Below are positions 6,968 through 14,258 of a DNA stretch of 25,271 nucleotides, one piece after another. How positions within the stretch are numbered: the stretch's first letter is position 1; every line of letters starts with the position of its first letter. This stretch comes from a virus. The notes under the pieces are model-generated. The model worked only from the letters and a program-made list of their open reading frames with translations. It did no database searches and had not been told where the DNA came from. The position numbers and the translations under genes are program-made. Location: IMG/VR virus record IMGVR_UViG_3300025012_000732, positions 1-25,271 of that record. One strand, given 5' to 3'.

Positions 6968-8918
6968 TCGAGGCTCCGTTCTTTTTCGCTGGTTCGGAGA
7001 GTTGCTTCACCTGCCTGGCTGCTCCGAGTTGGTCTGAGACTGCCTGCTGTTGCGCCTGCATCTGCTCGGCATTGACCGCCACGCCAATGCGCTGCTCTGC
7101 GAACGCGGCCAATTTCTTCGCTTCCGGTACGTCCATGTTGCGGAGGATCGCAGCTCCAACGGCCATGCCCATAACCGGATCAGCGCTGAAAAGTTCCGAT
7201 ACACCGGCCAAAGTTGCAACGGCCTCCTTGCGGGCGGTTTCACCAATCGCGGCAATGTCCGGCTTGAAATCGTACTCGCCTTTGGTAAGGTCGTTCATCA
7301 CACCTTCAAGGGTCTCTCGATTCACCGCCAACCAGTACGGATCGCCTTCGTCATTAAAGAGCCTGAGTGTTCGCTCGAACGTCATAAACTTTTGGATCGA
7401 GGCGAAAGTGTAATCAAAAACGTTACACATGAACTCCTGCATATTGTCGAAGAAATGGGCCGTCATCACCTCCGAGGCGGCCCTGCGGGATTCGAATAAT
7501 ACGCCGGACTCCTTTGATGATTCCTGATAGCCCCGGGCGTTGGGGCTGATTGCCGATATATAATCACCCAAGTTCTTCCCCTCTTCGGCCAGGACCTGAA
7601 GGATGTTGAAGACACTCATATCGGGCTTGCGGGGTTCGGGTTTGAACCCACCTCTGATATTCCAGAACCGGATGACGCCACGGGCCCGGGATCTCCATGA
7701 CGACATATCATCCGGGTCGATCGAACCCTTCGGCGCGTCGATGGGGGGATTCAAGGTGTCGCCGACCAGTTGAACGCTACTCATCATCCGCTGGTTATAC
7801 ATATCGACCGGGGCAATGAGCGAATCGAGGACGGACTGCGTTTTCAACACGTCGGGGTGGAAGTTGTAACACAACACCCATTTGATCGAATAGCCGTGGC
7901 CCTGGACCATGTAGGGCTGCTCTAAAATGAACTTGTCCTTGATGAGAGCCGGGCAGGCTACCGTGATATACTGCAATTCGGTGGAGTCGTCCTGTACAAC
8001 CGCACCGGGGATTTTCTTCATCTCACTGACGATGTACGCTTCGTCCAAGTGTTTCTCTTCGGGGATTTCAATAACGTCGCGGGTCACTGGCGAGTAGACG
8101 TACTTTTTCGTGACGGTGCGGCGGTCGTGCCATTCGATGACGCGGTAGAGGCCCTCTTTCGCATCGACGAAGGGGGTTAGAAGTCCACTCTTACGACGGG
8201 CTTCCCTTTCGACGTTGAAGGGTGTTCCTACCGGGGTTCCGATGCGGTCAAACCACGCACGGGCTTTCTGGAAGACTGAAACGGTGGCGTTCTCGTAGAG
8301 TGAGGCTTCTTGCCTGATCTCTGAGATGAGTTCGGGGGTGAGATAGCGTTTATAGACCTGAATGATCTCGTCGGCGCTCATCATCGGAGAATAGGACACG
8401 AAACGGCAATCATCCTGATCGAGCTTTTTACAGTCAGGGTCGAACATCACCAGGAAGGGATCAATGCGCCCTGTGTACCACTTCCCCTCGGGATCTCTGC
8501 GGATGTCCCAATAATTCGAGACATATCCTACCTTGCCAACGGCAGCGTCAATACCGGCTCCGGCCATTTCGTTATAGCCGTCACAGTTGCCCATCGCCCA
8601 ATCGTTCACCAGTGAGGTGATAAACTCCGAATCGTCCACGTCTTCACTTCGCACGGGGACGGCCTTGATCCTTGTGGTGTCCTTTTTGAGTTTACCTGCA
8701 AGATAGAGAATCGTCTGATTCGGGAGTTGGAATTCGAAGATAGGACGGCCTTCGGCCTTGAGTTCTTTGCGTACATCAGGGTCGAGCATATCGCCGATGG
8801 CGTAATTGTAGGATTTCACCTGAGCGTCGCGGAAATCGGACCAGCGGTTTTGAAGAGCGGTCCAGGCCGATGAGAGTTGCGCCACCCTGGAATCGGTATG
8901 GAGTTGGGGGTCGGTCAT
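6954..8918 (-). CDS. Portal protein, P22-like
   Basis: 654 aa. Starts MTDPQLHTDSRVAQLSSAWT with a helical N-terminus containing the WSDFRDAQVKSYNYAIGDML motif, then RPIFEFQLPNQTILYLAGKL, which matches the opening of P22-type portals (Arg-Pro-x-x-x-x-N, then a helix). Later there are a receptor-like GRIDPFLVMFDP segment, long helices around 370-520 and an Ala/Gln-rich C-terminus as in portal barrels. It forms the dodecameric vertex through which terminase pumps DNA. P22 portal is about 725 aa; this one is slightly shorter. The start overlaps the stop of the 63-aa gene by 4 bases. The genes run in the order terS, terL, small gene, portal. Confidence 0.85.
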   Translation of the reverse strand: MTDPQLHTDSRVAQLSSAWTALQNRWSDFRDAQVKSYNYAIGDMLDPDVRKELKAEGRPIFEFQLPNQTILYLAGKLKKDTTRIKAVPVRSEDVDDSEFITSLVNDWAMGNCDGYNEMAGAGIDAAVGKVGYVSNYWDIRRDPEGKWYTGRIDPFLVMFDPDCKKLDQDDCRFVSYSPMMSADEIIQVYKRYLTPELISEIRQEASLYENATVSVFQKARAWFDRIGTPVGTPFNVEREARRKSGLLTPFVDAKEGLYRVIEWHDRRTVTKKYVYSPVTRDVIEIPEEKHLDEAYIVSEMKKIPGAVVQDDSTELQYITVACPALIKDKFILEQPYMVQGHGYSIKWVLCYNFHPDVLKTQSVLDSLIAPVDMYNQRMMSSVQLVGDTLNPPIDAPKGSIDPDDMSSWRSRARGVIRFWNIRGGFKPEPRKPDMSVFNILQVLAEEGKNLGDYISAISPNARGYQESSKESGVLFESRRAASEVMTAHFFDNMQEFMCNVFDYTFASIQKFMTFERTLRLFNDEGDPYWLAVNRETLEGVMNDLTKGEYDFKPDIAAIGETARKEAVATLAGVSELFSADPVMGMAVGAAILRNMDVPEAKKLAAFAEQRIGVAVNAEQMQAQQQAVSDQLGAARQVKQLSEPAKKNGASNGKS

Positions 8919-9106
8919 ATCTGCAACGGTTTACACTGTACGTTTTTGATGGCGACAAACCAGACGGCATCACAAGGTAAAAACTCTCTTTTCTTCATCC
9001 CGTCATAGCGTTCCACCAGGTGCCCCCTGACTCCTTCGTGTTCAAAGGATTCGATGGCTTGGACTACTTCACCTGTTGAGCGGATTTGGTAGAGGGTGGT
9101 CATCAT
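8915..9106 (-). CDS. Small hypothetical protein between terL and portal
   Basis: 63 aa, beginning with two Met codons (MMTTLYQIRSTGEVVQAIES). Strands then alternate with charged turns (HLVERYDGMKKREFLPCDAV), giving the look of a small beta fold. The stop overlaps the portal start (ATGA) and the start lies 9 bases after the terL stop, so it is translationally coupled to packaging genes. No family is recognised. Confidence 0.65.
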   Translation of the reverse strand: MMTTLYQIRSTGEVVQAIESFEHEGVRGHLVERYDGMKKREFLPCDAVWFVAIKNVQCKPLQI

Positions 9107-9115
9107 GCGATACGC

Positions 9116-10630
9116 CTATCCCCTTCCCACCTTGAACTCCGGGACTTCCGGGTTCTGCTTTTTCTTCAAGCGGTCCATCCATGTCCCCGGTTCAGGCATG
9201 GGTTTTGAATACCCGCGGGCGGCCATGATGCTATAACGGTCAGCGTCGAGGGCGTGCGCAACCACGTCGGGATTCTTGCCCTTGCCTAAGATGTCTTCCG
9301 GGTTCTTTTCGTCTGCGACACTGGCCGCGATTTCATCGAGGAAGGGTTCGTTGAATGTGTCGAAGTAGAAATACCGCCCCTGCTCCATCAAGTTTTTCAT
9401 CGCCCACCAGCCGTTTACCCTGTCGGTCACGGCTTTTTCAAGGGAGAGTCCCTCCTTCTCGAACTGATCGCGGAATGTTTCTTCACTTGATTCGACGGCG
9501 AAGCGGTCTTTACGCGCCCATGCGTCCGTACCCGATACAATGACGTTCGGCATTCGCCCGGCGGTCCACTCGAAATTCTTGAGACGTTCGGCGATGGATT
9601 TGGCGTGGTCTCGGGAACTTTTTTCACGCTCGTAGTAGGTGAAGAGTTTGTAATGGTTTCCCTCGAAATCGACGGTGCGAAGCGTGAAGGCGCAGGGCGA
9701 TGACCAGCCCGGATCGAGGCCGCCGATCAGGGGCCACTCCTCCGGGATTGGGAAGGGTTTCACTTTCGATTTTGCAGGATCGAACATCTTGAAGAAATCA
9801 CCGCCGAAGGCGTACCAGTCACCTTCCAGGAGAGCTTTTTCGACCGTCTCCCCCTGTTGTTTGATCTTGCTGCGATAATCGTCTTTGAGGACGAATTTAT
9901 TATCCTCAAGATTTCCGGGAATGAATATCCTTGTTTGGGAATACTTGGTCTTGTAGGGAACCTCCAAGCCTCTCGGATTGCGCTCGGGGTCGTCAGGATC
10001 AGCGAGAAAGGAATACCGGCGATACGGTTCTGAATTCTGGATGAACCGCTTGCGGACCCAGACCAAACCCGTACCCATCGGCATCGCCGTTGAGCGGATG
10101 CGAGGATTCAAGCCCAGGACTTTCGAGCGTGCGCGGGTGAAGAGGTATATATACTGGCCGAAGGTGAACTGCTGGAGCTCATCAAAGCCGACGAACTGAT
10201 ACTCCGCGCCGTCATGGTTGAACTTGTCCTTCTCCTGGTCCATGTGGCAGAAGAATATTACTGCGCCGGACCGGGTAGTGGAGATTGTATCGCCTTTACG
10301 GGTGTAGGTTGGGAAGATAAAGGACGGGCCGGGATCGCCTTTGCGCTGCGCGACGTACTCAGCTTTGAAGGTTGAGGAACAGTACATCTTGTACGCTTCG
10401 TCGATAAGTTTTTGGAGATGGTTGGACTGGCGACGGAAGATCACGGCACGGTAGTCGGGAACTTCGATGGCGTTACGCCCGAGCGAGGTGAAGCGGTATT
10501 GTGTGCCCAGGGCGTCATAGACCAGCCACCAAGATTTACCGGGCCCGGCCTTGCCACCAAAAAGGACTTCATCTTCGGGGCGGTCTGAACAGATTTGCTG
10601 TCCGCCTGCTTGCGGTCCGATTTCGACCAT
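9116..10630 (-). CDS. terL: Terminase large subunit
   Basis: 504 aa from the ATG at 10630. It packages DNA: an N-terminal ATPase drives translocation into the procapsid and a C-terminal RNase-H-like nuclease cuts the concatemer. Walker A is GGKAGPGKS at residues 25-33, Walker B is FVGFDEL at 146-152, and the nuclease domain starts at LIGGLDPGW (Asp306), with further Asp in SGTDAW and HALDADRYS. The frame stays open upstream through an ATG at 10663 (17-base overlap with terS) and beyond, but that stretch (MSLLISLILVLM) is hydrophobic and unlike terminase N-termini, while MVEIGPQAGGQQ fits. Neither start has a strong ribosome binding site, so translation may be coupled to terS. Confidence 0.9.
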   Translation of the reverse strand: MVEIGPQAGGQQICSDRPEDEVLFGGKAGPGKSWWLVYDALGTQYRFTSLGRNAIEVPDYRAVIFRRQSNHLQKLIDEAYKMYCSSTFKAEYVAQRKGDPGPSFIFPTYTRKGDTISTTRSGAVIFFCHMDQEKDKFNHDGAEYQFVGFDELQQFTFGQYIYLFTRARSKVLGLNPRIRSTAMPMGTGLVWVRKRFIQNSEPYRRYSFLADPDDPERNPRGLEVPYKTKYSQTRIFIPGNLEDNKFVLKDDYRSKIKQQGETVEKALLEGDWYAFGGDFFKMFDPAKSKVKPFPIPEEWPLIGGLDPGWSSPCAFTLRTVDFEGNHYKLFTYYEREKSSRDHAKSIAERLKNFEWTAGRMPNVIVSGTDAWARKDRFAVESSEETFRDQFEKEGLSLEKAVTDRVNGWWAMKNLMEQGRYFYFDTFNEPFLDEIAASVADEKNPEDILGKGKNPDVVAHALDADRYSIMAARGYSKPMPEPGTWMDRLKKKQNPEVPEFKVGRG

Positions 10631-10646
10631 GAGGACCAGTATGAGG

Positions 10647-11225
10647 CTAATGAGGAGCGACATCGGAGCCCGAGGTGTCGAACTTTGACGCCCGCAGCAC
10701 AACCATTCTGTCGAGGTCTTCGCCGTTGAATGAAACACTCACGTCGGCGCCGACGATCTTGTGATAATGGGCGAGTTTGTCGAAGGCCAGCGTGCGGATT
10801 TTATCGGAGAGGGAGACCGACACCCTTTCCTTTTTGCCCGGGTTCTCCACTGAAAAGGTAAGCGCGATTAAAAATTCGGGGTCGATCAGTGAGGGGTCTT
10901 TGAAATGTAGGCCACCCTTTTTGTCGATCGTGAAAAAGTCGGTCAGCTTTGCCTCGGTTAATGTGTTGAGTTTCTTCAACATGCGCTCGGCCTTGAGGTC
11001 GAGTTTTGTTTCACGTTCTCGCTTGCGGGCTTCGATGAATTCAGAGACCTTGACTTTCTTGATGGTCCGTGAGGCCCATTGGGCGGCAGAATCGACCGTG
11101 CCGCCACAGCCTGCGCGGATCGCGGCCTGAGTCTGGTTCAAATCCACCAGATATTCAAGGCAAAACATTTTTTCGAGAGGAGTGAGGCCATGAACGCGCG
11201 TGTTATATCGCCTCGGTTTTTTCAT
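10647..11225 (-). CDS. terS: Terminase small subunit (Terminase_2-like)
   Basis: 192 aa. The opening LTPLEKMFCLEYLVDLNQTQ then AAIRAGCGG and IKKVKVSEFIEAR is the helix-turn-helix pattern of the Terminase_2 (PF03592) family, which recognises the packaging site and hands DNA to TerL. The middle (AERMLKKLNTLTEAKLTDFF) and the following segment are also usual for the family. A GTG at 11228 directly precedes the ATG at 11225, so either may be used; no ribosome binding site is visible before them. A strong terminator ends only 13 bases upstream, an odd leader for a late gene. Confidence 0.88.
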   Translation of the reverse strand: MKKPRRYNTRVHGLTPLEKMFCLEYLVDLNQTQAAIRAGCGGTVDSAAQWASRTIKKVKVSEFIEARKRERETKLDLKAERMLKKLNTLTEAKLTDFFTIDKKGGLHFKDPSLIDPEFLIALTFSVENPGKKERVSVSLSDKIRTLAFDKLAHYHKIVGADVSVSFNGEDLDRMVVLRASKFDTSGSDVAPH

Positions 11226-11240
11226 CACGATTTACACGAT

Positions 11241-11279
11241 AAAAAAAGGGTGCAGTGGGACTCGCGGCCCACTACACCC
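11241..11279 (-). terminator. Intrinsic terminator directly upstream of terS
   Basis: On the minus strand GGGTGTAGTGGG pairs with CCCACTGCACCC (12 bp with one G-U pair, 8-base loop) and is followed by seven T. It should stop transcripts from the accessory genes to the right. No U run exists on the other strand, so it works in one direction only. Confidence 0.85.
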
Positions 11280-11339
11280 GTAGGAGGAATAACACCATGC
11301 TTCACTGGGATGAAATTTACATACTTTTGCCCTATCGTG

Positions 11340-11561
11340 TCAACGGGAATTTCCCAAAATCTTTTTACGCCGATCTTTGCGTACCGGATCAACGCGGGCG
11401 ACAACATCCAAAATATAGGAGGGCTTATACCCCAAGATGTTAATCTCCGGGTCTGCGGCGATTCGATCAACCGCTTCACCTTGAGACATTTCACCGTCCC
11501 TGGTCAGGTTCCAGTACGCCTTCCTGATACGGGTGTAAATCCTCGCCCGAGAGCGATTCAT
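11340..11561 (-). CDS. Small basic hypothetical protein
   Basis: 73 aa, rich in Arg and Lys (MNRSRARIYTRIRKAYWNLT), with an Ile-rich middle (VDRIAADPEINILGYKPSY) and a basic tail (VRKDRRKKILGNSR). The pattern suggests a small nucleic-acid-binding helical protein. The ATG overlaps the stop of the HNH gene (ATGA), and it is the last gene before the terminator at 11241-11279. A competing frame on the same strand (start 11494) is less likely, since it has no coupled start and unusual composition. Not assigned to a family. Confidence 0.65.
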   Translation of the reverse strand: MNRSRARIYTRIRKAYWNLTRDGEMSQGEAVDRIAADPEINILGYKPSYILDVVARVDPVRKDRRKKILGNSR

Positions 11562-12226
11562 AGTTCTTTCTTCGCAGCTTCTGAGAGACGGTGTTTCTCC
11601 CCGTTTGTTGGGATTTTCCTCTCAGGATGGGGTACGACTTGGGATTCGGGAGGAGTGGCCTGGGCCCTCAAGCGGACACACTTTTCACCATCTTGGTTAC
11701 GGAATATCTCCATCGAACCCGCGAAAGAGCACATTTTCTCCAAGTACCGGTCCGCGGTCTGGGCTGAAACCCCCGCATACTCGGCTCCTGCAACCTTCAG
11801 CTCTTTATACACAACCACCCCAAACTCTCTCACGATCTTATATACATACTTCCTGAACTTAGGCTCACACTCCATGTTTTTCACCATTTCCCCCGACATC
11901 ATCCTCACTCCCTCTCTCTCTCCCTCTCTCTCACTCTCTCTCAAGGTATTAGGAGATACCAAATTTTTATCCCCACCCGGGAGAATGGATGACGCTGCCT
12001 TTTTCGAGCGTTTTCCCGGTCCGCGACGTGGACCCTTCGCCTTGTTGCACCGGCCACAGGCCGGCGCCCAGTTTGAACCGTCGGAGGGATTGTACTCGGG
12101 ATCGCCGTTTAGGTGATCGACTTCGAGGGGCCGATCCGTTCTATTGCAGATGTGGCAACGATTCCCGTATTCCTCGACGGCTTGGGTAAGTGCCCGTCGT
12201 GTTTGAGTAGGGTTGAGCTTCGACAT
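11558..12226 (-). CDS. HNH endonuclease with C-terminal DNA-binding-like region
   Basis: 222 aa. An HNH (beta-beta-alpha metal) nuclease lies at residues 20-65: Cys24-x2-Cys27, the EVDHLNGDP catalytic segment (Asp37-His38), then PACGRCN with Cys57, Cys60 and Asn61. Residues 85-100 (SEREGEREG) come from a CT-rich simple repeat. The remainder (residues 110-180) contains EPKFRKYVYKIVREFGVVVY and VSAQTADRYLEKMCSFAGS, which looks like a winged-helix or similar DNA-binding fold. HNH proteins next to terminase are known to assist genome packaging in other phages, so this may be a packaging nuclease rather than a homing enzyme. The start abuts the next gene (12226), within a run of overlapping genes. 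Confidence 0.85.
   Translation of the reverse strand: MSKLNPTQTRRALTQAVEEYGNRCHICNRTDRPLEVDHLNGDPEYNPSDGSNWAPACGRCNKAKGPRRGPGKRSKKAASSILPGGDKNLVSPNTLRESEREGEREGVRMMSGEMVKNMECEPKFRKYVYKIVREFGVVVYKELKVAGAEYAGVSAQTADRYLEKMCSFAGSMEIFRNQDGEKCVRLRAQATPPESQVVPHPERKIPTNGEKHRLSEAAKKEL
11908..11942 (-). repeat. CT/GA simple-sequence repeat inside the HNH gene
   Basis: A 35-base plus-strand stretch made almost only of CT dinucleotides broken by single CC or CA. It encodes the alternating Glu/Arg linker of the HNH protein. Change of length by a non-multiple of 3 would shift the frame between nuclease and C-terminal region. Confidence 0.75.
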
Positions 12227-12456
12227 TAAAATTTCCCGAATGTTCTAAGAAAGAGAGTGGCGCAGTTGCGGTAATGGCCGCCGGGATGCTTGCAATAATC
12301 ACATCGAACGGCCTTCGGCTTCTGTCTGAGGGGCTCTATCACAGGCGGCATGGAATCTGCGGCGAGGCTGCTCCGATGCCTCGGCAGGTCATACCCCCTT
12401 ACTTTGCGGAGTTTATATTCTGATCTCAAAGGCGATCCACTGGGGAAGGCTCCCAA
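12226..12456 (-). CDS. Small CxxC protein, start uncertain
   Basis: Up to 76 aa. The C-terminus carries VRCDYCKHPGGHYRNC, a Cys-x2-Cys...His-x3-Cys zinc-binding-like cluster, and the protein ends FLRTFGKF at the HNH start. There is no ATG for the full frame: the longest start is TTG at 12456, another TTG at 12429 overlaps the stop of the preceding gene (TTGA), and the first ATG is at 12351. The coupled TTG at 12429 is the most natural start. Likely a small nucleic-acid-binding or structural zinc protein. Confidence 0.55.
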   Translation of the reverse strand: MGAFPSGSPLRSEYKLRKVRGYDLPRHRSSLAADSMPPVIEPLRQKPKAVRCDYCKHPGGHYRNCATLFLRTFGKF

Positions 12457-12662
12457 TTACTGATTGTTTTAATGTGATCTTCGATCCATGCGAATCCTGG
12501 TTTCCCATTGTCGGGCTTGAAATTCCTTTTCCGGGAGCTCTCTCGGGATCTAATCGTTTTGAGGATGATGTTGGAGCAGGTCGTAAAATACCTCTGATTG
12601 CCCGTTTTACGCTTGAAGGCTTTACCACATTGATCGCACTGAAGCATTTCGCCACTGGGCAA
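12426..12662 (-). CDS. Small zinc-finger-like protein
   Basis: 78 aa if it starts at TTG 12662, which directly abuts the preceding stop; an ATG at 12647 gives 73 aa. The N-terminus LQCDQCGKAFKRKTGNQRYF followed by TTC is a Cys-x2-Cys-x(~16)-Cys pattern like a C2H2 or treble-clef finger. Residues 35-70 are Lys/Arg/Ser rich (TIRSRESSRKRNFKPDNGKP). A different frame (12413-12670) covers the same bases but lacks the Cys pattern and was not kept. Likely DNA- or RNA-binding. Confidence 0.6.
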   Translation of the reverse strand: MPSGEMLQCDQCGKAFKRKTGNQRYFTTCSNIILKTIRSRESSRKRNFKPDNGKPGFAWIEDHIKTISNWEPSPVDRL

Positions 12663-12851
12663 CTATTCACCTTTTGCCATTCGCACAGAGTACATCGTGT
12701 ACCAAATTACGCTGAGGCCGGAGAAGACTAAGCCTATTCCGGTCCAGAAGTCTACGCCGGTCGTGAAAACACCCATAATGGAGATCCCCACACCGATCAG
12801 GGCTACCAGGATGCTCCACAAGATGAGGAATGTTTTCTGGTTGGGAGTCAT
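12663..12851 (-). CDS. Small two-helix membrane protein
   Basis: 62 aa with two hydrophobic segments at about residues 8-29 (TFLILWSILVALIGVGISIM) and 36-53 (TGIGLVFSGLSVIWYTMYS), and a charged C-terminus (RMAKGE). The ATG is at 12851 with AAGGA just before it. Holin-like in size and topology, but it lies far from the putative endolysin, so a superinfection-exclusion or other inner-membrane role is equally possible. Confidence 0.65.
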   Translation of the reverse strand: MTPNQKTFLILWSILVALIGVGISIMGVFTTGVDFWTGIGLVFSGLSVIWYTMYSVRMAKGE

Positions 12852-12974
12852 TCCTTCATCTCACTTCTCTCTCGTCCGCGTTTGCGCCAGAGCAGTTCCC
12901 TCTTCTCCCTCCTTCGTCTGGTCAGAGAGCTTCACTCCATTCTCCCTTCCTCGTGTGATGTTTGTTCCCCGGTC

Positions 12975-13235
12975 TTACCCTCTTCGGGGGAGGGGGGTGG
13001 GGAGAGGGTTGATAAATTCGTGCTCCCACTCGTAGTATCCGGACCGTCCATCAGCCCAAATCGAGACTGCGATGCAATGTGTACCCGAAAGGATGTCTTT
13101 ACCGCAGGAATCACACCTATAATCAGCCCTCGATAAGCCGTGTTCGAGTTGGTAGTGTTCGGTTGAATCATTTAGCTTGATAAAGATCGCTACGAGTTTA
13201 TCCTTACAGGGCGGACATAGGATTTCTCTTTTCAT
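12975..13235 (-). CDS. Small zinc-ribbon-like protein ending in a palindromic element
   Basis: 86 aa. Two Cys pairs, LCPPCKDKL (residues 7-10) and YRCDSCGKDI (residues 41-44), are a plausible four-Cys zinc site. The middle DSTEHYQLEHGLSRADY and end WADGRSGYYEWEHEFI look like ordinary protein. The last residues, NPLPTPLPRRG, come from an inverted-repeat sequence (12977-13009) of a kind that often encodes PLPxPLP peptides in bacteria, so the original stop may have lain elsewhere. The ATG overlaps the stop of the upstream gene (ATGA). The 123 bases beyond (12852-12974) show no gene. Confidence 0.65.
   Translation of the reverse strand: MKREILCPPCKDKLVAIFIKLNDSTEHYQLEHGLSRADYRCDSCGKDILSGTHCIAVSIWADGRSGYYEWEHEFINPLPTPLPRRG
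12977..13009 (-). repeat. Palindromic CCCTC...GAGGG element at gene end
   Basis: ACCCTCT (12977-12983) and AGAGGGT (13003-13009) are perfect 7-base inverted arms around a G/C-rich core. Its makeup resembles small palindromic interspersed repeats of bacterial genomes. It lacks a T run, so it is not a standard terminator. Confidence 0.45.
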
Positions 13236-13558
13236 CCCTTCCCTCCTTCCCCGGATTTATGTTTGGCGAGGTAAATATTAAGTGGTTCAATTATTTTATT
13301 CAAGTTCCGCACAATATCTTCTCGGTCTGGTAATTCCCGCTGAATTATCACGCCCAACATCAACGCCATCGTGGTTTCAAAAATTAGTCTGTGTGCCTCT
13401 CCTTTCTCCATCTCCCCCTCGTGCTCGGAGAGGGCGGCGGCGTGTCCGGCGAGATAACCATTTCTTGCACCCACACGTCCGCCACGCTCATAGGCATTGA
13501 CCTGGGCGGGCCATGCACCCTCTGCGTACTTTTCAGCCTTTTCCTCGATTGGATTCAT
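13232..13558 (-). CDS. Hypothetical helical protein
   Basis: 108 aa, starting MNPIEEKAEKYAEGAWPAQV, mostly helical by composition, with a middle GYLAGHAAALSEHEGEMEKG and a hydrophobic stretch FETTMALMLGVIIQREL that is too short and too polar for a certain membrane segment. The C-terminus is Gly/Lys rich. The stop overlaps the next start (ATGA). Similar small phage proteins with AERGGRVGARNG-like patterns often have no known role, and I cannot name a family. Confidence 0.65.
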   Translation of the reverse strand: MNPIEEKAEKYAEGAWPAQVNAYERGGRVGARNGYLAGHAAALSEHEGEMEKGEAHRLIFETTMALMLGVIIQRELPDREDIVRNLNKIIEPLNIYLAKHKSGEGGKG

Positions 13559-13606
13559 TATTTACACCATGCTCCGTCTAAATACATTATGATTACGGTC
13601 GTCATC

Positions 13607-14164
13607 CTACCCGCCCTCCTTCTTGTTTTTCATCTGTGTAGCGTACAATTTCAAGCCGTACCGAATTATTTTCTGTTTTATAGCGGCCCCTGCGGCGGCC
13701 TGTGCGGCCCATGCGGCGGCCTGTGCGTCCTGTGCGGCCCGTGCGGCGGCCTGTGCGGCGGCCCCTGCGGCGGCCTGTGCGGCCCATGCGGCCCATGCGG
13801 CGGTCCCTGCGGCGGCCTGTGCGGCCCGTGCGGCGGCCTGTGCGGCCCGTGCGGCGGCCTTTCTTTTGACGCCTCGCGCTTTCAGGTATGCCTTCACCGC
13901 CTGAATCGCCTTACGGGGCCTATTATCTTCTGGATATTTCTTCTCGTAGATATTCAACACCGCCTCTGCCGCGTGGATCGCGTACCAGACGTTATTATCT
14001 TTTGTGAGCAACCGGACGATCAGCCAATTTGCCCAATCGAAATGATCGTTTTCCAGGAGAAGGAGAGTCAACTTCCTCGGATCGGTTTCCTTCCGCTCTA
14101 AAAACCACTCAACGCCCTCTGAGCAAGCGTCTCTTGCCTCAAGCCACATCTTTGTGATCTCCAT
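13607..14164 (-). CDS. Helical protein with long alanine-heptad repeat
   Basis: 185 aa. The N-terminal ~100 residues form a helical domain with GVEWFLERKETDPRKLTL, FDWANWLIVRLL and YAIHAAEAVLNIYEKKYPED, followed by NRPRKAIQAVKAYL. This layout resembles proteins often annotated as putative immunity protein (Imm5-like), but that is from memory. Residues ~103-161 are nearly all Ala with Arg, Gln, Gly and Trp at heptad spacing (for example AAARAAQ repeated), as in an alanine-zipper coiled coil. The end is basic (YGLKLYATQMKNKKEGG). GGAGGAATAGC precedes the ATG. The repeat lies in a GCGGCC-rich DNA minisatellite with all frames open, and the frame chosen is supported by the unique ends. Confidence 0.75.
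   Translation of the reverse strand: MEITKMWLEARDACSEGVEWFLERKETDPRKLTLLLLENDHFDWANWLIVRLLTKDNNVWYAIHAAEAVLNIYEKKYPEDNRPRKAIQAVKAYLKARGVKRKAAARAAQAAARAAQAAAGTAAWAAWAAQAAAGAAAQAAARAAQDAQAAAWAAQAAAGAAIKQKIIRYGLKLYATQMKNKKEGG
13683..13860 (-). repeat. GCGGCC minisatellite coding for alanine heptads
   Basis: Imperfect tandem copies of GCGGCCTGTGCGGCC-like units cover about 178 bases on the plus strand. On the minus strand they read AAARAAQ, AAAGTAAW, AAAGAAAQ and related units, mostly of 7 codons (21 bases), with a few shorter or longer. The near-identity of units indicates recent slippage or unequal crossover. Confidence 0.85.
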
Positions 14165-14258
14165 GCTATTCCTCCTTCTCCCCCCGCCGTTCTGTGGTGG
14201 TCATACCGTAACTCCGTCTGGATATTTTGTGGTCAAGAGTCGTGTTCTTCGTTAGTCA

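Noticed and set aside
11297-11443. Plus-strand 48-codon frame with an AGGAGG site
   Set aside because: The ribosome site is good, but the frame overlaps a better minus-strand gene and its second half reads like a shadow; no promoter was seen.
11079-12116. Plus-strand frame of 345 codons
   Set aside because: It runs opposite the HNH gene and small genes with clear minus-strand motifs, and its product has low-complexity Ser/Pro/Leu composition.
12413-12670. Alternative minus-strand frame of 85 codons
   Set aside because: Covers the same bases as the zinc-finger-like gene but lacks the Cys pattern.
13683-13860. Possible CRISPR array
   Set aside because: Tandem units have no spacers, vary in length and lie within an open reading frame.
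13391-14101. Plus-strand frame of 236 codons with CGGPCGGL repeats
   Set aside because: It is the mirror of the GCGGCC minisatellite; all frames are open there and the flanking parts look non-coding, while the minus frame has normal protein ends and a good ribosome binding site.
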